DNA of 38,517 nt. Origin: Chloroflexota bacterium (GTDB lineage Bacteria > Chloroflexota > Anaerolineae > Promineifilales > Promineifilaceae). Where the stretch lies: contig JAKEFB010000170.1 in NCBI GenBank assembly GCA_022616275.1, positions 1-38,517 of the forward strand. The letters run 5' to 3'. Below, one piece after another: positions 15,422-22,464 of this stretch. Both the position numbers and the translations under genes were made by a program. Position 1 is the first letter of the stretch. Each line of letters opens with the position of its first letter. The notes beneath the pieces are model-generated. The model saw only the letters and a list, made by a program, of their open reading frames with translations. It did not search any database and was not told where the DNA came from.

Positions 15422-16852
15422 TTATGACTTTTCTGGTTCGGGCATTTGTTCGACTTCCGGCCCGGCCGGCAGCTTTTCAACGGTGTTTGGGTCTGTCTCG
15501 ATGCTGCCGACGCCAAGCGGCCGCCACTTGTGGGACAGGTCACCACTGCGCAGCCGGTGTTCAGCGCCGCCACGAGCGTGAACCTGGCTGAATCCTTCCG
15601 GCTCTATGAACATACGCTCTCCTTCCAACAGCCCCAGAATACCTTCCTGGCCCGGTTCCGGCCGCTGCTCGATCAGGTTTTCCTGGGCCTTGATTTCGTA
15701 AGGGTCGTAGTCTAACGGTTCCTGGTAGGTGGTGATAAAGCCTTCGAAATTGCGTAAAACCACCTTGCCTGGCGCCTGGGAGAGAACGTAATTGGGCGTG
15801 ACCGGAATTTTGCCACCGCCACCAGGGGCATCCACGACGTAGGTGGGGATAGCGTAGCCAGAGGTGTGGCCGCGCAACCCTTCCATAATTTCGATCCCCT
15901 TGGCGACGGTGGTGCGGAGGTGGCCGGAACCTTCCACCAGGTCGCACTGGTAGAGGTAGTAGGGCCGGACGCGGATCTTGACCAGCTCGTGGCACAGCTT
16001 GCGTTGGATGTGGACGGAGTCGTTCACGCCGGCCAGGAGCACGCTCTGGTTGCCCAGGGGGACGCCGGCGCGGCTCAGCCGGTCGCAGGCAGCCGCCAGC
16101 TCCGGCGTAATTTCCTTGGAGTGGTTGACGTGGATGTTCATCCAGAAGGGATGATATTTGCTGATCATCTCGCAGAATTCGTCGGTGATGCGCATGGGCA
16201 GGAAGACAGGAACTCGTGAGCCGATACGGATAATCTCGACGTGGGGGATGGCTCGCAGACGGGAGAGGATCATGTCCACCAGCTTGGGGGCCAATACCAG
16301 AGGATCGCCACCCGAAAGCAGAACGTCGCGGATTTGCGGCGTCTTCTCAATGTACTCGATTTGGGCGTCAAACTCAGCCCGGCTAAAAGTTTGCGTGGGA
16401 TCGCCGACGATGCGGCTGCGGGTGCAGTAACGGCAGTAGCTGGCGCATTGAGTGGTGATGAGCATCAACACCCGGTCGGGATAACGGTGGACCAGGCCAG
16501 GGACCGGCGAATGTTTGTCTTCAGCCAGGGAATCTTCCATCATAGCCTGGAAGGGGACCATCTCTTTGTCAGTGGGGATAACTTGTTTGCGAACAGGGCA
16601 GCCAGGATCGTCAGGATCAATGAGGCTGGCAAAGTAGGGGGTAATGTCTACCCTGAACAGCCCCTTGGCGCTGAGGGCTTTCTTTTCCGACCCGGTCAGG
16701 TTGACGACCTTGCCCAGTTCGCCCACGGTGTTGAGACGGTTGCTCATCTGCCAGCGCCAGTCCATCCACTTTTCGTCGGGAACATCTTGCCAGTAAGGGG
16801 CGCGTGTATAAACAGGTCCGAAGGGCTGCTCGATAGTTTGCGGTTTGTTCAT
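15422..16852 (-). CDS. kamA: L-lysine 2,3-aminomutase
   Basis: Radical SAM, PLP-dependent enzyme that shifts the alpha-amino group of L-lysine to give L-beta-lysine. The 476 residues contain the cluster motif CASYCRYC (CxxxCxxC), LLSGGDPL, the QCDL aspartate that pairs with the substrate amine, and VVDAPGGGGKIP, which holds the second substrate aspartate and the PLP lysine. These substrate-binding residues favour lysine over glutamate or EF-P type substrates. About 60 residues extend beyond the catalytic core. ACGGAGAAATTT precedes the ATG and a good promoter lies upstream. It is first in an operon with a small membrane protein and the GT2-DUF2723 enzyme. The beta-lysine acetyltransferase AblB is not in the window, so the fate of beta-lysine is open. 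Confidence 0.92.
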   Translation of the reverse strand: MNKPQTIEQPFGPVYTRAPYWQDVPDEKWMDWRWQMSNRLNTVGELGKVVNLTGSEKKALSAKGLFRVDITPYFASLIDPDDPGCPVRKQVIPTDKEMVPFQAMMEDSLAEDKHSPVPGLVHRYPDRVLMLITTQCASYCRYCTRSRIVGDPTQTFSRAEFDAQIEYIEKTPQIRDVLLSGGDPLVLAPKLVDMILSRLRAIPHVEIIRIGSRVPVFLPMRITDEFCEMISKYHPFWMNIHVNHSKEITPELAAACDRLSRAGVPLGNQSVLLAGVNDSVHIQRKLCHELVKIRVRPYYLYQCDLVEGSGHLRTTVAKGIEIMEGLRGHTSGYAIPTYVVDAPGGGGKIPVTPNYVLSQAPGKVVLRNFEGFITTYQEPLDYDPYEIKAQENLIEQRPEPGQEGILGLLEGERMFIEPEGFSQVHARGGAEHRLRSGDLSHKWRPLGVGSIETDPNTVEKLPAGPEVEQMPEPEKS

Positions 16853-16863
16853 AAATTTCTCCG

Positions 16864-16882
16864 TAATAGCTATCAGCTATTA
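16864..16882. repeat. short palindromic repeat TAATAGCT-ATC-AGCTATTA
   Basis: A perfect 8-bp inverted repeat with a 3-base loop lies in the aminomutase leader, between the promoter and the ribosome site. Further AGCTA units follow. It resembles repeated TAGCTATCAGC-type DNA found between genes in other genomes, and it could also form an RNA hairpin in the leader. Confidence 0.5.
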
Positions 16883-16913
16883 GCTAACTCTCACTCTAAT
16901 TCTAAACGCCACT

Positions 16914-16942
16914 ATTGTATCCTTGATTAAGGCCCCCTTCAA
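16914..16942 (-). promoter_or_regulatory. sigma70-like promoter of the kamA operon
   Basis: On the minus strand, TTGAAG (16942-16937), a 17-base spacer and TACAAT (16919-16914) form a good housekeeping-type promoter. Initiation near 16907 gives a leader of about 55 bases. The upstream LysW-like gene ends in a hairpin just before the -35 box, which isolates this unit. Confidence 0.6.
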
Positions 16943-16948
16943 AGCCAA

Positions 16949-16976
16949 AGAGCCAATCTCGGGGGAGATTGGCTCT
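16949..16976 (-). terminator. terminator hairpin of the LysW-like gene
   Basis: AGAGCCAATCTC and GAGATTGGCTCT form a perfect 12-bp stem with a 4-base loop, 22 bases after the stop codon of the zinc-ribbon gene. On the minus strand it is followed by TTTGGCTTTG, a weak T tract. Confidence 0.7.
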
Positions 16977-16998
16977 CTGGCTTCAGGCGAGTAGCTCC

Positions 16999-17211
16999 CT
17001 AGTTACGACGCCTCACCCGGTAACCCTCTTCTTCGTCAAACGGCTCCTCAAAGGCCCAGCCGAGTTTGAGGGGTGCCGTCCGAACCACTTCGAGGGTCGT
17101 GTTACACTCCGGACAGCGGACGAAGGCGCCTAACCCTGGCCCTTCGTTGAAACGAATCTTCGTATCACACTCGGGACAAATGCTAGCAACTGTTTTATCC
17201 GTCATGGCCAC
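16999..17211 (-). CDS. LysW-like zinc-ribbon protein
   Basis: 70 residues with CPEC (residues 12-15) and CPEC (about 34-37), spaced like LysW/AmCP carrier proteins, followed by TTLEVVRTAPLKLGWAFEEPF, which matches the LEVV segment of that family. True LysW ends in EDWGE, and the last glutamate carries the amino-acid intermediate in lysine or arginine biosynthesis. Here the tail is FDEEEGYRVRRRN, so the carrier residue at the terminus is missing. Seen: a zinc ribbon with a LysW core. Inferred: a zinc-binding adaptor or a diverged carrier. A strong AGGAGGTGAGG precedes the ATG, suggesting high expression. The gene lies between the kamA operon and the response-regulator operon, with its own terminator. 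Confidence 0.8.
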   Translation of the reverse strand: MAMTDKTVASICPECDTKIRFNEGPGLGAFVRCPECNTTLEVVRTAPLKLGWAFEEPFDEEEGYRVRRRN

Positions 17212-17242
17212 CTCACCTCCTACACAAATAAAGTTGCCCGCG

Positions 17243-17259
17243 ATACTGCGAGCCAGTAT
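17243..17259. promoter_or_regulatory. possible operator (ATACTG-N5-CAGTAT)
   Basis: A 6-bp inverted repeat with a 5-base spacer lies 32 bases before the LysW-like ATG, in the expected promoter zone. Its symmetry fits a dimeric regulator site, but no regulator can be named and the short arms could occur by chance. Confidence 0.25.
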
Positions 17260-17356
17260 AGGATCAAGATGTCACAATGAGGGATAAATGACGTATGAAG
17301 ACGGTGTCAAAACGACTAAAAATGCACCGATCGCGTGTAAAAATGAAACAAAGCCC

Positions 17357-18037
17357 TTATTCAAGGGAAAAGCGATAACCCAAACCGGGCACGTTTTGCA
17401 CAAAACGAGGGTGGTCAGGATCTAGCTCAATCTTCCGGCGAAGCCGGCGGACGAGGCCGCGGACCAGATCGCGATTATCCTCGCCGGTGTAACCCCAGAC
17501 GTGCTCGACAATCACTTCCGTAGGGATGATCTGGCCGCGGTTGGTCATGAGGACGTAGAGCAGGCGAAACTCTAATTGGGTCAGTGGCTGTGGTTCGCAG
17601 TGGGGCATGGTGACAATGCGCGTGGCCGGGTCCAGGACAATTTCATCCAGCTCCAGGGCCGGCAGGGCGAAGGCTGGCAGCTCGGCCGCCCGGCGCAAGA
17701 AGACCCAGGCATAACGAGAAAGCACGCGCGACGAGACCGGGCGCTCCAGCACCAGGTCTGCTCCGGCCTCCAGGAGGGTTACGTGTTGTTCCTCGGTCAG
17801 GTGATCGACCAGGACCAGCAGAGCAGCCTGACTAGTGGAGCGGGTTGCCTCGATGTTTTTAACGAGGGCTGGATTATTGACGGCCGAAACGACGATCAAG
17901 TCTACCGGCCGTTCCACCAACGTGGCGCTAATGCGCTGCAAATCGGCGCTGGTAGCCACAGCCAGACCCGCATAACGGAGGACAAAGCTGAGAAAGTCCC
18001 GGTCTTCCTGGTTACCGGCAACGACAACAGCCTGCAT
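17357..18037 (-). CDS. OmpR-type winged-helix protein with degenerate receiver
   Basis: 226 residues. Residues 1-115 fold like a receiver, but the key sites are gone. The N-terminal acidic pair is replaced (VVVAGNQED), the strand-3 aspartate is a serine (DLIVVSAVNN), and the usual KP dipeptide is RP (LERPVS). Residues 130-226 are an intact winged-helix DNA-binding domain: LTQLEFRLLYVLMTNRGQII, VEHVWGY, VRGLVRRLRRKIE and VPGLGYRF. It is therefore probably a phosphorylation-independent regulator that responds to a ligand, partner or redox state. It is the last gene of the eight-gene operon; the ATG lies 2 bases after the FAD oxidoreductase stop codon. A weak hairpin, CCCTT-N4-AAGGG, overlaps its stop codon. 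Confidence 0.85.
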   Translation of the reverse strand: MQAVVVAGNQEDRDFLSFVLRYAGLAVATSADLQRISATLVERPVDLIVVSAVNNPALVKNIEATRSTSQAALLVLVDHLTEEQHVTLLEAGADLVLERPVSSRVLSRYAWVFLRRAAELPAFALPALELDEIVLDPATRIVTMPHCEPQPLTQLEFRLLYVLMTNRGQIIPTEVIVEHVWGYTGEDNRDLVRGLVRRLRRKIELDPDHPRFVQNVPGLGYRFSLE

Positions 18038-18039
18038 GG

Positions 18040-19836
18040 TTACATATAATCCAGGAATTTACGCAAAATGCCCAATTCTGCCTTGCGTTGGATAACAGCC
18101 AGGTAAAAGAGCATGGTCATATTGCGTAAAAAGGCGTAACTCCAGCCAGAAGTAAAGCCGATCACGAGGCCATACAGAAAACCGAGAAGGCTGCCTGGGG
18201 CTGTCACCTGGTAGCCGGGAAAGTAGTGGCGAAGGAGTTGTAAATTTGGCCCAACCACCGGGCCACCTTTCATCACCAGGAAGAGCGTGGCCAGGAAGAG
18301 AACCAGGCCAACGGCCAGCCCCACGGCCGAGCCAAATGCCAGGGGGTCCAGCTTGGTGAAGACGTGGGAGAGCGCTTCCTGCATGACCTCCACCGCATCT
18401 TCGGCCTCTACCTGGCCATAAATCTCTTCGTGGTACTCTTCCTCGGCGTTGACAACCCACAAATTGTTTTCTTCCCCAAACAGGGCGTTGCGCACGGCCA
18501 GCAGCCCGGTGAGCATGGCGTGGTCCTGGTTGTTATAGCGGTGCAGGCCGTTGCGGCCGACGGTCTGGAAGTTTTCCAGGGAGGCCAGGTAACTCTTGAT
18601 CGTTTCCAGGTAGTGGCGGTAGTCGCCGTCGTAGACGGGATAGGACTTAGGCACACGGAAGACACAACCATCTTCCACGTCGGCCGCCCGGGCCAGGCCG
18701 ATTTTTTCGATTTCTCGCTTACCCAGTTCAACCAGCGCTTCGTCCGGCATCGTCCACAGGTCGTCCCCTTCGTTACAGAAATATTCCAGGCCGAGGCTGG
18801 TCTTGTCCAGGGTGGGGACCATGTGGGGGCTCCAGTTTTTGAAGTTTTGGATGCGGCCGACCTTGACGCCTGGTTCATGGACATAAATCCAGTTGTCGGG
18901 GAAGAGCGTGGGCTGGTTGATAATCAGGCAAACGGTCAAAAAGTCCCGGTAACGCAGCTTTGCGGCCGCAGCCTGCACTTCCGGTGGCGGTGGTGGCTCC
19001 AGCCGCTTGATAAACTCTGTGACCGGCATACTGGAAATGAAGTCGGTGCCGCCAACGGTTTCCACGTGGCCGTTGCTGGCGACCATAATGCCGGTGAGGC
19101 GGTTGCCGTCGCGACAAATGCCGACGACGTCGGTGTTGAGCTGGATCCGGCCGCCGGCTTGCTCCACCCTTTCCCGGACGGTCTGCCACATCATGCCCGG
19201 TCCCTGGCGGGGATAATCGAATTCTTCGATGAGGCTCGTAATTTTCTGCCCCGGCCGGATAAACATGCTCACCAGGGCCGACTTTAACGACAGGTTTTTG
19301 ATGCGTTGGGCGGCCCACTCAGCCTTTAGCTCGGAGCAGGGAATTCCCCAGACTTTTTCGGTGTACGTTTCAAAGAAGGTCTGGAAGAGCCGCTGGCCGA
19401 AACGGTTGGTCACCCACTGCTCAAACGTTTCTTCCTGCCGGTAAGGAAAGAGCTGCCAGCGGAGATAGCTCAGGATAATCAGCACGCTTTCGACTAAGCC
19501 AAGGTTCAGCAGGGCATTGAGTGGCCGGAGGGGATAGTAGAAGAATTTCTGGTCGTAGTAAATGCGAGACAGGCGCGGCCGGCGCAGGAATTCCTCCCCC
19601 AGGACTTCCTGCCAGATGCGTTTGACCTCGGCCGACTTGGTGAAGAAGCGATGGCCGCCCATGTCGAAATAAAAGCCTTTGTACTTTTCGGTGCGGGCAA
19701 TGCCGCCGACTTTGTCCATTTTCTCAAAGACGAGCGGCTGATGGCCGTGCCTGGTTAGCTCGTAAGCGGCAGTCAACCCGGCCGGGCCGCCGCCAATGAC
19801 GATAAACTTTCTATCTACTCCTTGGGGCTGCTGCAT
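18040..19836 (-). CDS. FAD oxidoreductase (HemY/Glf-like) with membrane tail
   Basis: 598 residues. VIGGGPAGLTAAYEL is the FAD-binding motif, followed by KMDKVGGIARTE and the FDMGGHRFF block seen in the amine-oxidase-fold family that includes protoporphyrinogen oxidase-like and UDP-galactopyranose-mutase-like proteins of glycan clusters. Residues 1 to about 490 match that enzyme. The last 106 residues add a membrane domain with VMKGGPVVGPNL, YFPGYQV and GSLLGFLYG, homologous to the separate protein at 15066-15419. The enzyme should thus be membrane-tethered. It lies 3 bases after the ferric-reductase-like gene and 2 before the pseudo-receiver gene. A sugar-ring mutase or a desaturase role are both possible; the reaction is unknown. 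Confidence 0.8.
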   Translation of the reverse strand: MQQPQGVDRKFIVIGGGPAGLTAAYELTRHGHQPLVFEKMDKVGGIARTEKYKGFYFDMGGHRFFTKSAEVKRIWQEVLGEEFLRRPRLSRIYYDQKFFYYPLRPLNALLNLGLVESVLIILSYLRWQLFPYRQEETFEQWVTNRFGQRLFQTFFETYTEKVWGIPCSELKAEWAAQRIKNLSLKSALVSMFIRPGQKITSLIEEFDYPRQGPGMMWQTVRERVEQAGGRIQLNTDVVGICRDGNRLTGIMVASNGHVETVGGTDFISSMPVTEFIKRLEPPPPPEVQAAAAKLRYRDFLTVCLIINQPTLFPDNWIYVHEPGVKVGRIQNFKNWSPHMVPTLDKTSLGLEYFCNEGDDLWTMPDEALVELGKREIEKIGLARAADVEDGCVFRVPKSYPVYDGDYRHYLETIKSYLASLENFQTVGRNGLHRYNNQDHAMLTGLLAVRNALFGEENNLWVVNAEEEYHEEIYGQVEAEDAVEVMQEALSHVFTKLDPLAFGSAVGLAVGLVLFLATLFLVMKGGPVVGPNLQLLRHYFPGYQVTAPGSLLGFLYGLVIGFTSGWSYAFLRNMTMLFYLAVIQRKAELGILRKFLDYM

Positions 19837-19839
19837 GGC

Positions 19840-20517
19840 TTAGACCGGTTTTATCGAGGTATAAGAGCGGATAAAGAAGAAGCCGGCCAGTTGGAGAACG
19901 ATGGCCACCATGGTTAGCGCCAGGGTGAAGAAGCGCATGGCCGGGTTGCGCTGGATGAGGGCCTGGTAAAGGATGGTGTGGACGAGGGTCAGAACAAACA
20001 AACCATAGTTGAAACGCTGTAAATTTTTCCACAACTTTCCTTTTAGCCAGCGGAGGGTGAGGTCATTGGAGAGGAACAGGAGCATCAGCAGGATCAGGGT
20101 GGCCAACAGGCCGGCGTAATTGCTTATCCCGAACGAGTTAAGCAGCGGCCGGAAGCCGTGCGGCGTTTCCTCGACAAAGAAAAGCCAGAACCGCCCCTGC
20201 AAGTGGGCCATGAAGCCGAAGACGACGTGGGCCGCGCCAACCAGGCCTGTCCAGATGCCAATGTCGCGCCGGAGGTTAATGTTGACCGGGTTGCGTTTGC
20301 GCCTGGCGCGCAGCAATTGCCAGGGGCCAATCAGAAGGGTCAGGGCCAGTAAAAGGAGGGCCAGGTAACCGGTGCCGCCGGCCAGGATGCGGGCTCGTTC
20401 AACGCCGGGCATCAGTTGGAAGGTGACAACCATCCAGACCAGCGTGGCCAGGGCCAGGGCAACATGGGTCAACCACCGCTCTTTTTCGCGGGGTAAAAAG
20501 TTCCAGAGGACGTTCAT
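19840..20517 (-). CDS. ferric-reductase-like transmembrane protein
   Basis: 225 residues with about six hydrophobic helices. Candidate haem-ligand histidines are in GAAHVVFGFMAH and in LTLVHTILYQ, which fits the ferric-reductase-like domain (YedZ/MsrQ/NOX type) that passes electrons across the membrane through b-type haem. No NAD(P)H or flavin domain is attached, so an external partner is needed. The co-translated FAD oxidoreductase just downstream (3-base gap) is an obvious candidate, but that is inference. It lies 3 bases after the methyltransferase stop codon. MsrQ function is less likely because MsrP is absent from the window. Confidence 0.75.
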   Translation of the reverse strand: MNVLWNFLPREKERWLTHVALALATLVWMVVTFQLMPGVERARILAGGTGYLALLLLALTLLIGPWQLLRARRKRNPVNINLRRDIGIWTGLVGAAHVVFGFMAHLQGRFWLFFVEETPHGFRPLLNSFGISNYAGLLATLILLMLLFLSNDLTLRWLKGKLWKNLQRFNYGLFVLTLVHTILYQALIQRNPAMRFFTLALTMVAIVLQLAGFFFIRSYTSIKPV

Positions 20518-20520
20518 GAA

Positions 20521-21333
20521 TTATCCTGCCTGGCGCTTATGAGCCAGGAGTACTATCGAATGACCAAATGGCAATTCTAATCCCAAGCGGCCGATCAGCC
20601 AAGCCTCAGCCTGGAGCAGACCGCGCAGCAAGCGGTTGAGCTGGGCCAAACGGGGTGGCCGGATGGCCAGGCCCGGCCCAATTGCCCGGGCCTGGACCGG
20701 GGGCCGCCAGGGCCAGTATTCGCCCAACATGGCCCACAGGCTGGGCAACACGTTGACGTAGGAGGCGCACCCAACATCCAACCCGGCCTGGATTACCATA
20801 CCTTTTAGCTGGAAGCGGGAGTAACGCCGGTACTGGTCGGGATCCGCGCCGCGCAGCCGGGCGTGGCCCAGGGCCGAGTTGGTGCGGATGTACAGGAGGC
20901 CGCCCGGCCGCAGCAAACGGGCAAAGGCCTCGAGGGTCACCTGGTCAGCCCCGGCCGGGGAGAGGTGCTGGAGCGTGTCCAGGCAAATGATCAGGTCAAA
21001 AGTGCCGGCAATAAACGGCGGGTGAATGGCGCTGGCCAGGGCAAGAGCTGTAGCCCCTCGCTGGCGGCAAAAGCTAAGGGCATGAGTGGAAATGTCTATG
21101 CCTGTCACGGGTTTTACCAACTGGTAACGTTCCAGATAATTGAGAAGCAGGCCGGTGCCGCAGCCGGCGTCCAGGACACGCAGTGGTTGGCGGCTGGCCA
21201 ACGGCCGGCGCAGCAGCCCGGCCATAATGTCGCGCATGCCCATCGCCCACCAGTGCCTCTCTTCAATGTCGTAGAGCCGCCGGTAATAATCATATTCAAA
21301 AATCTGGGGTGGGGCGTCGTGGCTGGTGGTCAT
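20521..21333 (-). CDS. class I SAM-dependent methyltransferase
   Basis: About 270 residues from ATG 21333, which overlaps the glycosyltransferase stop codon as ATGA. The longer frame to 21465 only re-reads the upstream gene. VLDAGCGTGLLLNYL is the SAM-binding motif I, TGIDIS is the acidic strand 2, and DLIICLDTLQHL is motif II/III. The N-terminal YYRRLYDIEERHWWAMGMRD resembles methyltransferases of glycan and lipid clusters. The target is probably a sugar hydroxyl or lipid intermediate, inferred from the flippase, GT4 and SGNH neighbours. Confidence 0.85.
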   Translation of the reverse strand: MTTSHDAPPQIFEYDYYRRLYDIEERHWWAMGMRDIMAGLLRRPLASRQPLRVLDAGCGTGLLLNYLERYQLVKPVTGIDISTHALSFCRQRGATALALASAIHPPFIAGTFDLIICLDTLQHLSPAGADQVTLEAFARLLRPGGLLYIRTNSALGHARLRGADPDQYRRYSRFQLKGMVIQAGLDVGCASYVNVLPSLWAMLGEYWPWRPPVQARAIGPGLAIRPPRLAQLNRLLRGLLQAEAWLIGRLGLELPFGHSIVLLAHKRQAG

Positions 21334-22454
21334 GCGGAACGGCCCACCTCGCGAAGAATATCCAGGGTCTGCCTGGCGCACTCGTCCCAGCGAAAGGCAC
21401 GGGCCCGCTCGACGGCTCGCGCGCGCAACTCCTGGGCCAGGATGGGGTCGCCGAGGGCCTGCCACATGGCCTGGGCCAGAGACTCGACGGTTGGCTCATC
21501 TATCAGCAGCGCTCCGTTTTGGGCAATTTCGCCCAGGGCGGCTTTATTGACGGTGACCACGGGGACGCCACAGGCCAGGGCTTCTACCAGTGGCAGGCAA
21601 AAGCCCTCATAGGAGGATGGGTGAACGAAGAGGTCGGCTGCGTTGTAGAGGGCGACCAGCTCGTGGTGGTGGGAGACCTGGCCGTCGGTCTGGACCAGGC
21701 TATCGGCGATGTCCAGTTCGGCTGCCAGCCGGGCCAGGGGCAGGTGGAGGTGGTTAGGACCGAAGAGGAGCAGCCGGTGGGGAAGGTGGTGGTCTTTTCT
21801 AAGCTGGCTAAAGGCAGCCAGGAGCAAGGGAATGTTGCGGCGCTGGGAGAGCTTACCAACAAATAAAATATACGGCCGGTCGTCGCCCAGGAGTTTACGC
21901 CGTGTTTCGGCCAGCACCGTTTCGTCGCGTAGTGGCCGGAAGGCATCGTCCGCGCCCAGATGGATAGCGACTACCTTTTTCTCCGGCAGGCCGTATAGTT
22001 TTTGCAGGTCTTCTTTGGTGGAAAGGGATGGCGCCACCACGATGTCAGCCTTGAGAGCGCTCAACCGGTAGCGTTGGGCGTAAGTCAGGCGGTGCCACCA
22101 GGGATGGGTGCCACTCTCGGCTTCGTTGGCGCTGTGAATGGCCAGGACGCAGCGGCCAGTGTAGTTGAGGGGCATCGTATAGCTGGGGCAAAAGAGAACG
22201 TCGCTTTCCTGCCTGGCGCGGCCGGCCAGCAACAGGTGTTCCCATAGCATCCCCGTCAGCGCCGGCTGTAGTCGCTGGACCTGAAATGCATCGGAAAGGC
22301 CCAAGTCGCCATTAGCCAGCGGCTCACGGATGTACAGGGTGGCCTTGTCGTCCGGCCGGAACTGGGTATCCCAGTTTTTGACGATATATTCAATGTAACG
22401 GGCCACACCCAGGCGCTGTCCGGCGAGACGTTGGGCGTTGATAGCAATGCGCAT
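21330..22454 (-). CDS. GT4-family glycosyltransferase
   Basis: 374 residues, GT-B fold, retaining transferase using an NDP-sugar at the inner face of the membrane. It starts MRIAINAQRLAGQRLGVARY, the usual N-terminal strand and glycine loop. The C-terminal half holds ILFVGKLSQRRN and the EGFCLPLVEALACGVPVV motif, with the two conserved glutamates that bind the donor. AGGAGA before ATG 22454 fixes the start; the upstream extension overlaps the flippase gene. It lies 10 bases after the flippase stop codon and overlaps the methyltransferase start by 4 bases. The sugar and acceptor are unknown. Confidence 0.9.
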   Translation of the reverse strand: MRIAINAQRLAGQRLGVARYIEYIVKNWDTQFRPDDKATLYIREPLANGDLGLSDAFQVQRLQPALTGMLWEHLLLAGRARQESDVLFCPSYTMPLNYTGRCVLAIHSANEAESGTHPWWHRLTYAQRYRLSALKADIVVAPSLSTKEDLQKLYGLPEKKVVAIHLGADDAFRPLRDETVLAETRRKLLGDDRPYILFVGKLSQRRNIPLLLAAFSQLRKDHHLPHRLLLFGPNHLHLPLARLAAELDIADSLVQTDGQVSHHHELVALYNAADLFVHPSSYEGFCLPLVEALACGVPVVTVNKAALGEIAQNGALLIDEPTVESLAQAMWQALGDPILAQELRARAVERARAFRWDECARQTLDILREVGRSA

Positions 22455-22464
22455 ATTATTTCTC

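Noticed and set aside
18364-19287. 307-codon open frame on the plus strand
   Set aside because: Shadow of the FAD oxidoreductase; no recognisable motif.
19840-20517. MsrQ partner of a methionine sulfoxide reductase
   Set aside because: No MsrP-like molybdopterin protein is in the window; only the general ferric-reductase-like fold is supported.
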